Notes: generated from the sequence alone by a model not told the origin. A stretch of DNA of 14,903 nt from CAYLZO01 sp964387775 (GCA_964387775.1 CAYLZO010000127.1:1-14903); one strand, 5' to 3'; numbered from the stretch's first letter, positions 1-7,756 are shown. Numbers and translations are program-made.

Positions 1-75
1 ATCACGATTACTCCGTCCCTGACCGTGACGCCAACCCTCGGCTTTCTCGACAGCCTCGGCCCTGAGACAGGGTAG
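1..75 (+). CDS. C-terminal tail of a truncated upstream gene
   Basis: Frame 1 is open from the first base to a TAG at 73-75 and would encode a 24-residue tail rich in Thr, Pro and Leu, beginning ITITPSLTVTPTL. The start lies outside the window. Thr/Pro-rich tails like this are common at the ends or in linkers of exported or membrane proteins, but nothing here identifies the protein. The next gene begins 20 bp downstream on the same strand, so the two may be co-transcribed. A 24-codon open frame can occur by chance in GC-rich DNA, so confidence is modest. Confidence 0.35.
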   Translation: MTITPSLTVTPTLGFLDSLGPETG

Positions 76-95
76 AAGGCAAAGCAGGCGACCGC

Positions 96-335
96 GTGAG
101 AAGACCGAGGATCCAGGTAAACGAGAGGCAGCAGTTGCTACTGGCCCTCTTGGCCGTCATCCTGCTGGCTATCTCGATGCTCTATTGCCTGGGATTTGCC
201 AGCCTCGCGGTGCGGCAAACGTGGGAAAACGCCCCGCTGCCCTGGAATGGCACAAAAGTCCCGGAAGACGAGGTGGACTTGCTTCCGACAGCCTCTCCCG
301 CCGCGACGGAATTACCGGTCACGGAAGGCCCCTAG
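96..335 (+). CDS. small single-pass membrane protein, unknown function
   Basis: The predicted protein has 79 residues and starts with GTG. A short basic N-terminus (RRPR) is followed by one long hydrophobic segment at about residues 13-38 (LLLALLAVILLAISMLY...). The remaining about 40 residues are polar and rich in Pro, Thr, Ala and Glu, ending in TASPAATELPVTEGP. This fits a membrane anchor or uncleaved signal with a short extracytoplasmic tail. The shape resembles small division or secretion accessory proteins, but no family is recognised. The Shine-Dalgarno sequence before the GTG is weak, and a later start is possible. It lies 20 bp after the preceding partial frame and 110 bp before the DUF456 gene. 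Confidence 0.45.
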   Translation: MRRPRIQVNERQQLLLALLAVILLAISMLYCLGFASLAVRQTWENAPLPWNGTKVPEDEVDLLPTASPAATELPVTEGP

Positions 336-445
336 ACAGGCGCTCGGTGACCGTCTTGTTGCAGAAGAATCGTCCCACGGAGTGCATTGGCCCTTCGTAG
401 TGACAGTTTTGCAGCGATCTGGAAGAAAGGGATGGAGGGTTTTCG

Positions 446-946
446 ATGACAGGACCGGCACACACCATCGCGCTAGTCGGGGTGGCGCTCGTCATGCTCG
501 TGGGTCTCGTCGGGACGGTTCTGCCGGTGATTCCCGGCACCGTCTTGATCTTTGTGGCCGCCTTCCTCTACGCCTTGGTCGAAGGATTTCAGGCCGTGGG
601 CTGGCCGACGCTGGCCGTGCTGGCCGTGCTCACGGTCATTGCCACCTCGGCCGACCTCTGGGCTGCCAGCATTGGGGCCAAGATGGGCGGGGCCAGCGGC
701 TGGAGCGTCGTGTTGGGCCTGCTGGGCGGCCTCGTTGGCCTGATCTTCTTTTCGCTTCCTGGGGCCATCATCGGGGCGCTGCTGGCCGTGGTGTTGGTCG
801 AGATCGTTCGCCAGAAGAATTGGCGGGGTGGGTTCAAGGCGGGGAGTGGCTGGATCGTGGGTTGGGCGCTGTCGACCGTCGTCCAGGCCGGGATTGGCGT
901 GGTGATGGTCGCCATCTTTGCCTGGCAGGTGCTCCTCGGCCCGTAG
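446..946 (+). CDS. DUF456 family membrane protein
   Basis: The protein is 166 residues, very hydrophobic and Gly/Val/Leu-rich. The pattern LVGLVGTVLPVIPGTVLIF near the N-terminus and the Gly-rich central stretch (SIGAKMGGASGWSVVLGLLGGLVG, then LPGAIIGALLAV) are typical of DUF456. About five membrane segments are expected: residues 8-30, 33-48, 50-70, 85-112 and 135-160. The family has no established biochemical role. The start is well supported, because GGAGG lies 7 nt before the ATG. The gene converges on the cyclase operon with only 15 bp between the two stop codons, so transcription from the two sides must overlap or terminate inside coding sequence. Confidence 0.85.
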   Translation: MTGPAHTIALVGVALVMLVGLVGTVLPVIPGTVLIFVAAFLYALVEGFQAVGWPTLAVLAVLTVIATSADLWAASIGAKMGGASGWSVVLGLLGGLVGLIFFSLPGAIIGALLAVVLVEIVRQKNWRGGFKAGSGWIVGWALSTVVQAGIGVVMVAIFAWQVLLGP

Positions 947-961
947 TTTGTAGTGCGGGCT

Positions 962-3436
962 TTAGCGCGTTCCTTCGGCCCCCGGGGGCTGAGCCTTGTA
1001 GATGCGCAGGGGCAGGCTCTTGCCCTTGACCTCGACCGGCGGCAGCGGCTCAAAGGTCCAGCCCTCCGTTTCTTCGCCGAGAGACCGCACAAAGGCCGAC
1101 GAGACCATGATCTCGCCGTGGCGGGCCATCTCTACCAGACGGTGGGCCGTGTTCACCGCGTCGCCCACCATCCCAAAGTTCATGCGGCTGGGCGCGCCGA
1201 TGCTGCCCATGACCACCGTACCCCGGTCGATGCCGACCCCCAGACCAACTTCGAGCCCCTGTTCGTTGATCCAGCGGCGGCGCAATTGGGCAAACTCGCG
1301 CTGCATATCGCCCGCCGTGCGGAGCGCTCGCTGGGGGGCGTCGGGCTGGTCAAAGGGGGCGCCAAAACCGACCATCAGCTCGTCGCCGGCCAGGTCAAAG
1401 ACCGTGCCCTGGTGGGTATAGACCACCTCGACGATGGTCGTGAAGAATTGATTGAGGACCTCGATAACGGCGTGGGCCGGGGACGTGGCCGTCATACGCG
1501 TAAAGCCTCGCAAGTCGGTAAAGAGGACGACCACGTCGCGGCGCTGCCGCCGCTCCAGGACCCCCTGCTCTTGGGCCAGGATCCGATCCACCAGTTCCGG
1601 CCCCACGTATTGCTCAAAGATGTAGCGCAGGCGCTCGCGTTCCTCCTGCTCCGTCTGGAGGCGCATCGCTTCCAGCTCCTTGAGCGGCGTGATGTCCTGC
1701 ACTACGGCAACCTTGCCCACGCCCTCTATCGGCGAGACGCTGGCGTACAAGACCTGGTCGTCGCGGACGGGGACCTCGACCGAGATCGACCTGCTGCTGT
1801 GGGTCACGTGGTCGAAAAGCTCCATGACCGGCGGCGGCACCTTCCCCGCGACAGGCTGGCCCAAGGCTTTCACGGCGTGAATGCCAAAGGTCTCTTCGGC
1901 TGCCGGATTGACCAGGATGAGATCGCCCGCGTCGTCGATGGCCAGCACGGCGTCGGTTGTGCTGTTCAACACGGCCGACATCTTGCCCCGCTCCTCTCGC
2001 GTGCGCTCCAGGAGTTGGGCGTTGCTCAAAGAGATGGCGGCCTGTTGGGCAAAGGTTTCCGCCAGCCGCACGGCCTCCGGTTCAAAGTGCTGGGGTGTCT
2101 CTTTGTCATAGAGGTTGAGCAATCCCAGGAATTCGCCCGAAGCCACCAAGGCCAGGGAGAGTTGGTTCGTTATGTCCTCCTGAGCAGCCAGATCGGGCCG
2201 GGCCCAGCCGTAATGGTGTAGTTCGGCCATCTGAAAGGAGCGCTGTCCCTCCTGGACGAGGGCTGCCACCTGGGCCAAGGGCAACCGCTCGCGGCGGACG
2301 TAGCGCTCTGGAAGTCCCCACCAGGCCGCGACGGTCAGGTAGCTGTCTCCCTCGTCGGCCATCATCAGGCTGGCGGCCGGCAGGTCGAGCAAGGTGGCTG
2401 CCTGGTGGACGATGAGCCGGGCCAGGGCGTCCCGATTGAGTTCGGCGCTAATCGCGGCCCCTGCCACCTGCAGCAACTCCAACTCCTCCCTCCGCTGCTG
2501 CTCCCGCTCGTAGAGGTGGGCCTTGCGCACGGCGATGGCCGCCTGCGCTGCGATGGAGTTCAGCAGGGTCAGGTGGCTGTCGTCAAAAAAGCCGGGGTGG
2601 GAGTGGGTCAGGACAACGGCGCCTATGATCTCCTCCCCGGTGACCAGCGGGGCGGCCATGGCCGAGGCCACCGGTTCAACGTCGTCGGGCAGGACCAGCC
2701 AGCGCTGATCCTCCGACGTATCTTGGACGACGGTGCTTTCCTGGTGGCGCATCACCCAACCGGCCAGGCCCTCGTCAAAGACCGTCGGCGTCACCCGGCC
2801 GACGATGCCCGGCGGCTGTCCGGCCCGGCTGATGATCTGCTGGGCTGCGCTCTCTGTCTCTCCGCAGAGGATGATGCTACACATGTTGGCGTCCAGCGCC
2901 TCCCGGGTGCGGATCACGATTTTGCTCAGTACTTCGTCGAGGGCCAGGCGGCTGTTGATGTCTTGGCTCACACTGTAGAGCAAGGCCAGCCGGTTGCGCT
3001 CGGTCTGGAGGGCATCGTAGGCGGCCTTTAAGCGGAGGAGGGAGGTGACCCGGGCCAGGAGCTCTTCGCGATTGAAGGGTTTGCTCAGGAAATCGTCGGC
3101 GCCAGATTCGAGCCCGCGAATCCGATCCTCCAGGCGGTTCAACGCCGTGAGCAGAATAACGGGGATGAACCACGTCCGCTCGTCGTCTTTGAGCCGCTCG
3201 CAGACGGTGAACCCATCGAGGCCCGGCATCATCACGTCGAGGATGATCAGGTCGGGCAGCGCCCGTTCGACCTCGGCCAGCGCCTCTTCCCCGCTATAGA
3301 CGGCCACCACTTGATAGCCGGCCCGCTCCAATTGTGTCTGAAGGAGTCGCGCGCTGGGCACCGAATCGTCGACGACGAGGACCGTCGTTTCCGACTTTGT
3401 TATTTCGAATCCTTCAAAACCCGCTTGGTTTTCCAT
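962..3436 (-). CDS. REC-GAF-GAF-PAS-class III nucleotide cyclase
   Basis: An 824-residue soluble signalling protein. An N-terminal receiver domain (about 18-135) has acid-pocket D23/D24, phospho-acceptor D67, T97 and K119. Two GAF domains follow (about 148-310 and 320-485), then a PAS domain (about 490-590), a short coiled coil ending in YIFEQYVGPELV, and a class III cyclase domain (about 630-810). In the cyclase, both metal aspartates (D641 in FTDLRGFT, D685 in AGDELM) and the transition-state pair (N762, R766) are present. The residue usually Lys in KxxGD is Asp (D681), and the Asp/Thr position just before GDAVN is Gly (G755). The product (cAMP, cGMP or neither) is therefore open. It is the last gene of a three-gene operon, 31 bp after the MBL gene. 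It lacks membrane segments and probably reads out phosphorylation plus a small ligand. Confidence 0.9.
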   Translation of the reverse strand: MENQAGFEGFEITKSETTVLVVDDSVPSARLLQTQLERAGYQVVAVYSGEEALAEVERALPDLIILDVMMPGLDGFTVCERLKDDERTWFIPVILLTALNRLEDRIRGLESGADDFLSKPFNREELLARVTSLLRLKAAYDALQTERNRLALLYSVSQDINSRLALDEVLSKIVIRTREALDANMCSIILCGETESAAQQIISRAGQPPGIVGRVTPTVFDEGLAGWVMRHQESTVVQDTSEDQRWLVLPDDVEPVASAMAAPLVTGEEIIGAVVLTHSHPGFFDDSHLTLLNSIAAQAAIAVRKAHLYEREQQRREELELLQVAGAAISAELNRDALARLIVHQAATLLDLPAASLMMADEGDSYLTVAAWWGLPERYVRRERLPLAQVAALVQEGQRSFQMAELHHYGWARPDLAAQEDITNQLSLALVASGEFLGLLNLYDKETPQHFEPEAVRLAETFAQQAAISLSNAQLLERTREERGKMSAVLNSTTDAVLAIDDAGDLILVNPAAEETFGIHAVKALGQPVAGKVPPPVMELFDHVTHSSRSISVEVPVRDDQVLYASVSPIEGVGKVAVVQDITPLKELEAMRLQTEQEERERLRYIFEQYVGPELVDRILAQEQGVLERRQRRDVVVLFTDLRGFTRMTATSPAHAVIEVLNQFFTTIVEVVYTHQGTVFDLAGDELMVGFGAPFDQPDAPQRALRTAGDMQREFAQLRRRWINEQGLEVGLGVGIDRGTVVMGSIGAPSRMNFGMVGDAVNTAHRLVEMARHGEIMVSSAFVRSLGEETEGWTFEPLPPVEVKGKSLPLRIYKAQPPGAEGTR

Positions 3437-3467
3437 GTTTGCCTGGTTGAGCGCTACCGGCCTGCTC

Positions 3468-4319
3468 CTAGATGTGGATCTCCATCCCTTCCCGGGCCAT
3501 GAAAGCTGCCGGAAAGAGGACCTGGGCTTGCCGCTCGATCTCTTCCAACTGTCCGTCGGTGTGATCTGGATCGTGGTGGTAGAGGGCCAAGCGCCTCACG
3601 TTGGCCTCCTGGGCAACTTGAACGGCTTCCAACCAGCTACTGTGTCCCCACTCGAATCGTTCCTCCTTTTGCTCAGGCGTGAACTGGGCGTCGTGGATCA
3701 AGAGGTCGGCGTCTCGAGCCAGTTCGACCACGACCGGATCGAGCCCCTTCCGAGGATGGTTTACGTCGCTGGCATAGACCATCACCTTGCCCTGGCAGCT
3801 AATGCGAAAACCGAATACGCCTCCAGGGTGAGGCAACCGCCGGGGCAGGACCGTGGTGTTGTCGCCGGTGACGATCTGCTCTCCTTCGTGGATCTCTTTG
3901 ATCAACAAATCGGCGTGCAGATCGTCCAGGGTAAAAGGCAGATAGACGTCGGTCATCTGGCCGGCCAGCACCTGGTCCAGGTGCTGATCCAGCCGCCGTT
4001 CGCCCATGATGACCATCCGGTTGTGACGCAGGCGGGCGGGCGAAAAGAAGGGCAACCCCTGGATGTGGTCCCAATGGGTGTGGCTGAACAGGAGCACCCC
4101 GATCATCCGTGTATTCTCCTGCCGGGCCAACTCGATGCCCAACTGCCGGATGCCCGTGCCTGCGTCCAGGATGATGATCTCCCGGTCTGTGGTCCGCACC
4201 TCGATACAGGGCGTGTTACCGCCGATCCGAGCCGTGTCCGGACCGGGCACGGGGATCGAGCCTCGAACCCCCCAGAATTTGACGCGCATGGTCGGTACTT
4301 GCTCTACTTTGTCATTCAT
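3468..4319 (-). CDS. metallo-beta-lactamase-fold hydrolase, possible cyclic-nucleotide phosphodiesterase
   Basis: The protein has 283 residues. The MBL-fold metal motif HxHxDH is H80-T-H82-W-D84-H85. Further likely ligands are H164 (LPHPGG), D185 (YASDVNHP) and H248/H249 (YHHDPDH), with GHSS at 225-228. The opening, FWGVRGSIPVPGP...GGNTPC, is typical of a soluble PhnP/RNase Z-like subgroup whose members include phosphodiesterases. The substrate is not fixed by the sequence; a 3',5'-cyclic nucleotide is inferred only from the adjacent cyclase. The ATG overlaps the stop of the upstream response regulator (ATGA, 4 bp), which implies translational coupling. An internal Met at residue 11, where the conserved domain begins, is an alternative start. 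No signal peptide is seen, so it is probably cytoplasmic. Confidence 0.85.
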   Translation of the reverse strand: MNDKVEQVPTMRVKFWGVRGSIPVPGPDTARIGGNTPCIEVRTTDREIIILDAGTGIRQLGIELARQENTRMIGVLLFSHTHWDHIQGLPFFSPARLRHNRMVIMGERRLDQHLDQVLAGQMTDVYLPFTLDDLHADLLIKEIHEGEQIVTGDNTTVLPRRLPHPGGVFGFRISCQGKVMVYASDVNHPRKGLDPVVVELARDADLLIHDAQFTPEQKEERFEWGHSSWLEAVQVAQEANVRRLALYHHDPDHTDGQLEEIERQAQVLFPAAFMAREGMEIHI

Positions 4320-5230
4320 GCTTGAGCAGGGGAGGCGGCCGATTCGTGACGTTTCCGCAAGGCCGTGCTCGCATATTCGGCCAGGATACTCAGGAGGTCC
4401 TCGTCGTGTGCTTCAAAGGCTGCATCCCGGGTCCGTCGATCCACAGACAACAAGCCACAGACCTCGTCTCCCATTCGAAGTGGAACCTGGAGTGCGGCCT
4501 TGACGCGGTCACCATTTTGCAGTTCGAGGACCTCATCCACGGGGGCGCACAAACGCGCAGACTGTCCCTGCGCCAGCACCGGCCAGAGGTCTTGGTCGCC
4601 CGACCGGATCGGGAAGTTGTGCTCTGGGTCCGAGATGGCACCGTCTGATGCCACCAGGCACAAGTGCCTCGAGTCCTCGTCTCGCTCGAGCAGCATGGCC
4701 GCCTCGCCGCCGGTAGCAAAGCGGCTGGCTTCTACGATGCGCTGCAAGACCTGGTCCAAGTCCAGGCCCGAGTGGAGGGCCCGCCCAATCGCCGCGAGCA
4801 TCTTGATCTCCCTGCGGCAAGCCCGCACGTGGGCCGCCAACCGGACGTTCTCCCGGCGCAAGCGGTTTTCACTGAGCGCCCGCTCGATGCTGGACAGGAC
4901 CTCTTCCGTCGTAAAGGGCTTGATGAGGTAATCGCGCACGCCGAGCTTTAGGGCGCGGGCCGCAATCCCCTCCGACCCGTAGCCGGTCATCATGATGGTT
5001 GGGATGGAGAAGCCCCGGTCGTTCAGGTCTTCGAGCACCTTGAGGCCGCTCATATCGGGGAGTTCCAGGTCGGTCAGGATCACGTCGGGTTCGACTTCTG
5101 AGACGAGCCTTAACCCTTCCTGTCCGGTGCTGGCACTTATGGCTTCGTATCCGGCAAAGGGCAACACCGAGGCCAGCAATGATCTGAGCGCATCGCTGTC
5201 GTCGATAACTAGAATCTTTTCTCCGGCCAT
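4316..5230 (-). CDS. response regulator with REC and GAF domains
   Basis: A 304-residue protein with an N-terminal receiver (about 4-120): D10/D11, phospho-acceptor D54, T82 and K104 are all present. A likely coiled linker (about 118-145) leads to a GAF domain (about 146-295, ending ILAEYASTALRKR). There is no DNA-binding or enzymatic output domain, so the phosphorylated receiver probably controls the GAF domain or protein partners. It is the first gene of the operon, behind the promoter at 5437-5465, with an about 200-nt leader. Its stop codon overlaps the start of the MBL hydrolase gene. No histidine kinase is in the window, so the phosphodonor is elsewhere. The Shine-Dalgarno sequence is weak, but the receiver begins right at this Met. 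Confidence 0.9.
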   Translation of the reverse strand: MAGEKILVIDDSDALRSLLASVLPFAGYEAISASTGQEGLRLVSEVEPDVILTDLELPDMSGLKVLEDLNDRGFSIPTIMMTGYGSEGIAARALKLGVRDYLIKPFTTEEVLSSIERALSENRLRRENVRLAAHVRACRREIKMLAAIGRALHSGLDLDQVLQRIVEASRFATGGEAAMLLERDEDSRHLCLVASDGAISDPEHNFPIRSGDQDLWPVLAQGQSARLCAPVDEVLELQNGDRVKAALQVPLRMGDEVCGLLSVDRRTRDAAFEAHDEDLLSILAEYASTALRKRHESAASPAQA

Positions 5231-5436
5231 GGTCAGCTATCCCCGGGGTCCTGAGGCACGGGATCTCGGCGATCCTCGGTGCTCCTTTTTTTTCTGGCCA
5301 GCCCGACCGGCTGGAGGACAATCCTGTCTCAGAAACCAAGCCACTTGAGCCATAGAGATATCGGGCTATCTAGCGTGCCATCCATAGGCAGCGTACAAAA
5401 TCAGGATTTGATCCGGTTTTCGGACTCGACGCTCCA

Positions 5437-5465
5437 AGTATAGCACAATCGGGGGATCTTGCCAA
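5437..5465 (-). promoter_or_regulatory. sigma70-type promoter of the signalling operon
   Basis: Read on the - strand, TTGGCA (5465-5460) and TATACT (5442-5437) are separated by exactly 17 nt, a close match to the housekeeping consensus. Transcription would start near 5430 and leave a leader of about 200 nt before the response regulator ATG. The leader (5231-5430) contains a 6-bp stem (CCAGCC/GGCTGG near 5298-5314) and an A-rich run on the transcript strand, but no riboswitch that I recognise. The promoter lies about 30 bp beyond the stop of the upstream membrane protein gene, so it separates the two transcription units. Confidence 0.65.
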
Positions 5466-5495
5466 CCCGGCGAGGGTTTCGGTGAATCGAGAGGG

Positions 5496-5516
5496 GCTGC
5501 CCGGAATCAGGGCAGC
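5496..5516 (-). terminator. stem-loop overlapping the stop of the 5507-6004 gene
   Basis: GCTGCCC (5496-5502) and GGGCAGC (5510-5516) form a perfect 7-bp stem with a 7-nt loop. The stop codon (5507-5509) lies in the loop. Only a pyrimidine-rich stretch follows on the - strand, not a real T run, so it is a weak candidate terminator or a 3' stabilising hairpin. Confidence 0.35.
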
Positions 5517-6004
5517 AGCTCTAGCAGTAGGATGACCAGGTAGCCGACGACGTAGGCAGACGTCAGCCCGTAGAGCACGGCCTGGGGCCTGTCTCGCACC
5601 GAAAAGTCGTGGACGCGCAAAAAGGCCAGCTTGACCAGGTCGCCCAGCAGCATCAAGCCGGCAAAGGCGGGCAGCAGCCAGCCTGGCCCCGCCTTGTTTG
5701 CCAGGGCGACGACCAGGCCCCAGTGGCCCAAGTTGTTCAGGAGGACAAAGACCATAGCCACGATCTCGCGCTCGGCCAGGCGGTCGAAAACCGCTACCAC
5801 CAGGCCCAGGGACAGGAAGGCCAAGATGAGCAGTTGCGCCAGCCGTACTCCATCCGGCAAGGCGAGCGCGCCACCTGCCAGGGCCTGAACCAGGGCGACG
5901 ATGCCCAGCGCAAGCGCGACCAGCTTGACCCCCGTCTCCAGCCAGGCCAGCAGCGGCCAGGAGGCCACGTGCCAGGTCTTTCCAGTGGTTTCTTCTTGGC
6001 CCAT
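5507..6004 (-). CDS. small multi-pass membrane protein, unknown function
   Basis: A 165-residue membrane protein with about four to five hydrophobic segments (residues 22-45, 50-72, 79-101, 106-128 and 143-163). The soluble N-terminus contains WHVASWPLLAW, and loops carry RLAEREIVA and RVHDFSVRDRP. No family is recognised. The start is secure: GGAGG lies 9 nt before the ATG, inside the end of uspA, and only 1 nt separates the uspA stop from this ATG. It is therefore co-translated with a universal stress protein, which suggests a stress-linked membrane role (inference). A truncated relative of its first about 30 codons lies at 7847-7936, upstream of the heliorhodopsin promoter. Confidence 0.75.
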   Translation of the reverse strand: MGQEETTGKTWHVASWPLLAWLETGVKLVALALGIVALVQALAGGALALPDGVRLAQLLILAFLSLGLVVAVFDRLAEREIVAMVFVLLNNLGHWGLVVALANKAGPGWLLPAFAGLMLLGDLVKLAFLRVHDFSVRDRPQAVLYGLTSAYVVGYLVILLLELLP

Positions 6005-6005
6005 G

Positions 6006-6455
6006 CTATTTGCCCTCCGCCTTGCTCCTTGCCTGGACCAGCAGCAGCGGCGCCCTCGCGCCGCGCACCACCCGGTCGGCGACGTTGCCCAACAGCCAGC
6101 GGCTCAGCCCCGAGTGCCCGCGCGTAGACATGACGATCAGGTCGATGTCGTTCTCCTCGGCGAAGCGGATGATCTCGACGTAGGGTTTGCCCTCGACGGT
6201 TGCAATTTGGGTCGGAAGGCCCTGCTCTCGCAGCCCGTCGGCGACGCCTTCCAGGTAGTCTTGGGCCAGTTGGGCGGAGGCGGCTTTCGCGCTGCGAATC
6301 CCCCCCCGGCCGGCCATGCTCGGCTCGGGCAGCGGCCCCAGGACCTTCAACAGCACGATCTCGGCTCCAAACTGCCCGGCCTGAACGCCGGCGTGGGGCA
6401 GCGCCTGCTCGGCCAGTTTGGAACCATCCAGTGGAACCAGAATCCGTTTGTACAT
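6006..6455 (-). CDS. universal stress protein, UspA family
   Basis: A 149-residue single-domain Usp. It opens with MYKRILVPLDGSKLAEQAL, the standard first strand with the nucleotide-contacting Asp. Near the C-terminus is the Usp nucleotide-binding signature, here STRGHSGLSRWLLGNVADRVV. The family pattern is G-2x-G-9x-G(S/T). The first Gly is Ser and the final S/T is Asn, so ATP binding is plausible but not certain. Usp proteins act in the cytoplasm in stress survival and often modulate partner proteins. The start has GAGGTG upstream (AAAGTGAGGTGAAACGA then ATG). It is the first gene of a two-gene unit with the membrane protein; I see no convincing promoter in the repeat-filled region upstream. 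Confidence 0.9.
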   Translation of the reverse strand: MYKRILVPLDGSKLAEQALPHAGVQAGQFGAEIVLLKVLGPLPEPSMAGRGGIRSAKAASAQLAQDYLEGVADGLREQGLPTQIATVEGKPYVEIIRFAEENDIDLIVMSTRGHSGLSRWLLGNVADRVVRGARAPLLLVQARSKAEGK

Positions 6456-6484
6456 TTCGTTTCACCTCACTTTGCTATGATGCC

Positions 6485-6689
6485 GTCATTGCGAGCCGCC
6501 GTAGGCGGCGAAGCAATCTCCGTCTGTGCCAAAGTGAGATTGCTTCCCCGATGCCGGCCCGCCGAAGGCGCTTACGACGTGTGTCCTGCTACGCTTCGCC
6601 GGAGGCGTGTGCGGCCAGGCACATCCCCAAAGGAGACTGGCGAAGCGGGGGACGGCGCGTCGCTCGCTCCGCTCACTCCTCGCAATGAC
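6485..6689. repeat. MITE-like non-coding element with terminal inverted repeats
   Basis: This approximately 205-bp element is bounded by perfect 11-bp inverted ends, GTCATTGCGAG (6485-6495) and CTCGCAATGAC (6679-6689). Inside lies a second perfect 11-bp inverted repeat, GAAGCAATCTC (6510-6520) and GAGATTGCTTC (6536-6546), plus short GC-rich palindromes. There is no credible ORF, and I saw no clear target-site duplication. Elements of this look (GTCATTGCGAG...GAAGCAATCT) are dispersed in many bacterial genomes, so it is probably a non-autonomous mobile or REP-type repeat. It fills most of the 365-bp gap (6456-6820) between the heliorhodopsin and uspA genes. Confidence 0.6.
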
Positions 6690-6740
6690 AACGGCGGTTG
6701 CAGTACTAGATTGCGATAGAAAAAGAACTGAACGTCATCA

Positions 6741-6812
6741 TAGAGACACAGAGAACGCGGAGAATCGATTTGTGAAAGCCTGAAATCCTCCGCGCCCTCC
6801 GTGTCTCTGTGG
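6741..6812. repeat. long imperfect hairpin repeat downstream of heliorhodopsin
   Basis: The arms 6741-6763 (TAGAGACACAGAGAACGCGG...) and 6786-6812 are inverted copies with only a few mismatches. The loop is about 22 nt. The hairpin starts 8 nt after the heliorhodopsin stop codon on the transcript strand. There is no T run, so mRNA 3'-end protection is at least as likely as termination. The same CACGGAGA-type vocabulary appears in the hairpin after the peroxiredoxin gene, so the two belong to one repeat family. Confidence 0.6.
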
Positions 6813-6820
6813 TTCAATCC

Positions 6821-7627
6821 CTAGACCGGCGCCAGCGTCCCGGCAAAGATCATCCAGGCCAGCGCCGTCTTGGCCAGCAAGCTCAGCACGATGTACATCC
6901 GCTCGCCGAACAGATAGTCCTTCCAGCGCCCGACTTTTTTATACTGGAGGAACATGTTCAGGGCAAAGATGTTGAAAAAGACAAAGAGGGTCGGGATGAT
7001 GGCGTACACAAAGCCGGGCGGCTCGGCGCCGGCCGACCCCAGCGCGCCAAAGAAGTACAGGAGGATGACGATCCAGGGGATGATGCCCGCGATACAGCCA
7101 TAGATGAACGACGTCCAGTCGGTCTTTTTCGTCGTCCGGTTGTGCAGCTCCATCATGATGCCGAACAGGTTCATGGTCGCGTTGACGCCAAACATCACGA
7201 TCAACGTGCCCAGGTCCCAGACGCCGACCAGCATGGCGATGAGCACGATCATCAGCGACGAGCTGAGGGCGTACTCGTAAAAGCGGGCCGGGTTCATGCC
7301 CTGCCGCAGTTTGTCCACGTACCAGCGGTAGCCAAAGGTGGACAGGGCAAAGTGGGCGATGGCCGACAGCAGCAGGAAGGCGGCCACCGCCGGGCCAAAG
7401 AGCAACTCGTAGGCGAGCTGGGGATCGGGCGTCAGCGAGAAGGTGTCCGTGTCGAAGCGCAAAAAGTTGGTGTAGATAGGATAGGTCGTGTCGTTGCTGA
7501 GCACGATCATCAGGATGCCTTGCACCAGGTGGAGAACGCCCATGATCGCGTTAAAGCGCCGCAATCCGAGGAAGGTCTTTTCTGGTGCATTGACCACATA
7601 CGTTGATTTTTCCGGTTTTTTCGCCAT
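6821..7627 (-). CDS. heliorhodopsin
   Basis: A 268-residue, seven-helix membrane protein, normal length for heliorhodopsins, the retinal-binding photoreceptor family with membrane topology inverted relative to type 1 rhodopsins. Helices are roughly 24-44, 70-98, 115-137, 139-161, 172-195, 206-230 and 242-267. Family signatures include LRRFNAIMGVLHLVQ in helix 1, YEYALSSSLMIVLIAML in helix 3 with the likely counterion E118, and SLLAKTALAWMIFAGTL in helix 7 with the Schiff-base lysine K253. H33, H92 and S249 match other conserved pocket residues. It should bind all-trans retinal and act as a slow light sensor or regulator, not a pump. The ATG follows GGCGGAAAATGAA, a modest ribosome-binding site. 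It has its own strong promoter upstream. No retinal synthesis gene is in the window. Confidence 0.95.
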   Translation of the reverse strand: MAKKPEKSTYVVNAPEKTFLGLRRFNAIMGVLHLVQGILMIVLSNDTTYPIYTNFLRFDTDTFSLTPDPQLAYELLFGPAVAAFLLLSAIAHFALSTFGYRWYVDKLRQGMNPARFYEYALSSSLMIVLIAMLVGVWDLGTLIVMFGVNATMNLFGIMMELHNRTTKKTDWTSFIYGCIAGIIPWIVILLYFFGALGSAGAEPPGFVYAIIPTLFVFFNIFALNMFLQYKKVGRWKDYLFGERMYIVLSLLAKTALAWMIFAGTLAPV

Positions 7628-7756
7628 TTCATTTTCCGCCTTATGATATTGGTTTTTTGGATTCCGATAGACTCAAGGATGTGCCCCGACCGCTTCCTGA
7701 ACGGTCGTTTCGTCGCTGCGGCGTTGGCCGGCACCTGGGCTCCTAACTCGGTGTCA

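Noticed and set aside
953..2221. Long + strand open frame opposite the cyclase gene
   Set aside because: The - strand frame has complete REC, GAF, PAS and cyclase motifs; the + frame has no recognisable domain and is a shadow of GC-rich codon bias.
6821..7627. A type 1 (proton-pump or sensory) rhodopsin
   Set aside because: The helix 3 YEYALSSS and helix 7 LLAKTALAW patterns and the overall sequence fit heliorhodopsin; the DxxxxxxxE-type pump motif of type 1 rhodopsins is absent.
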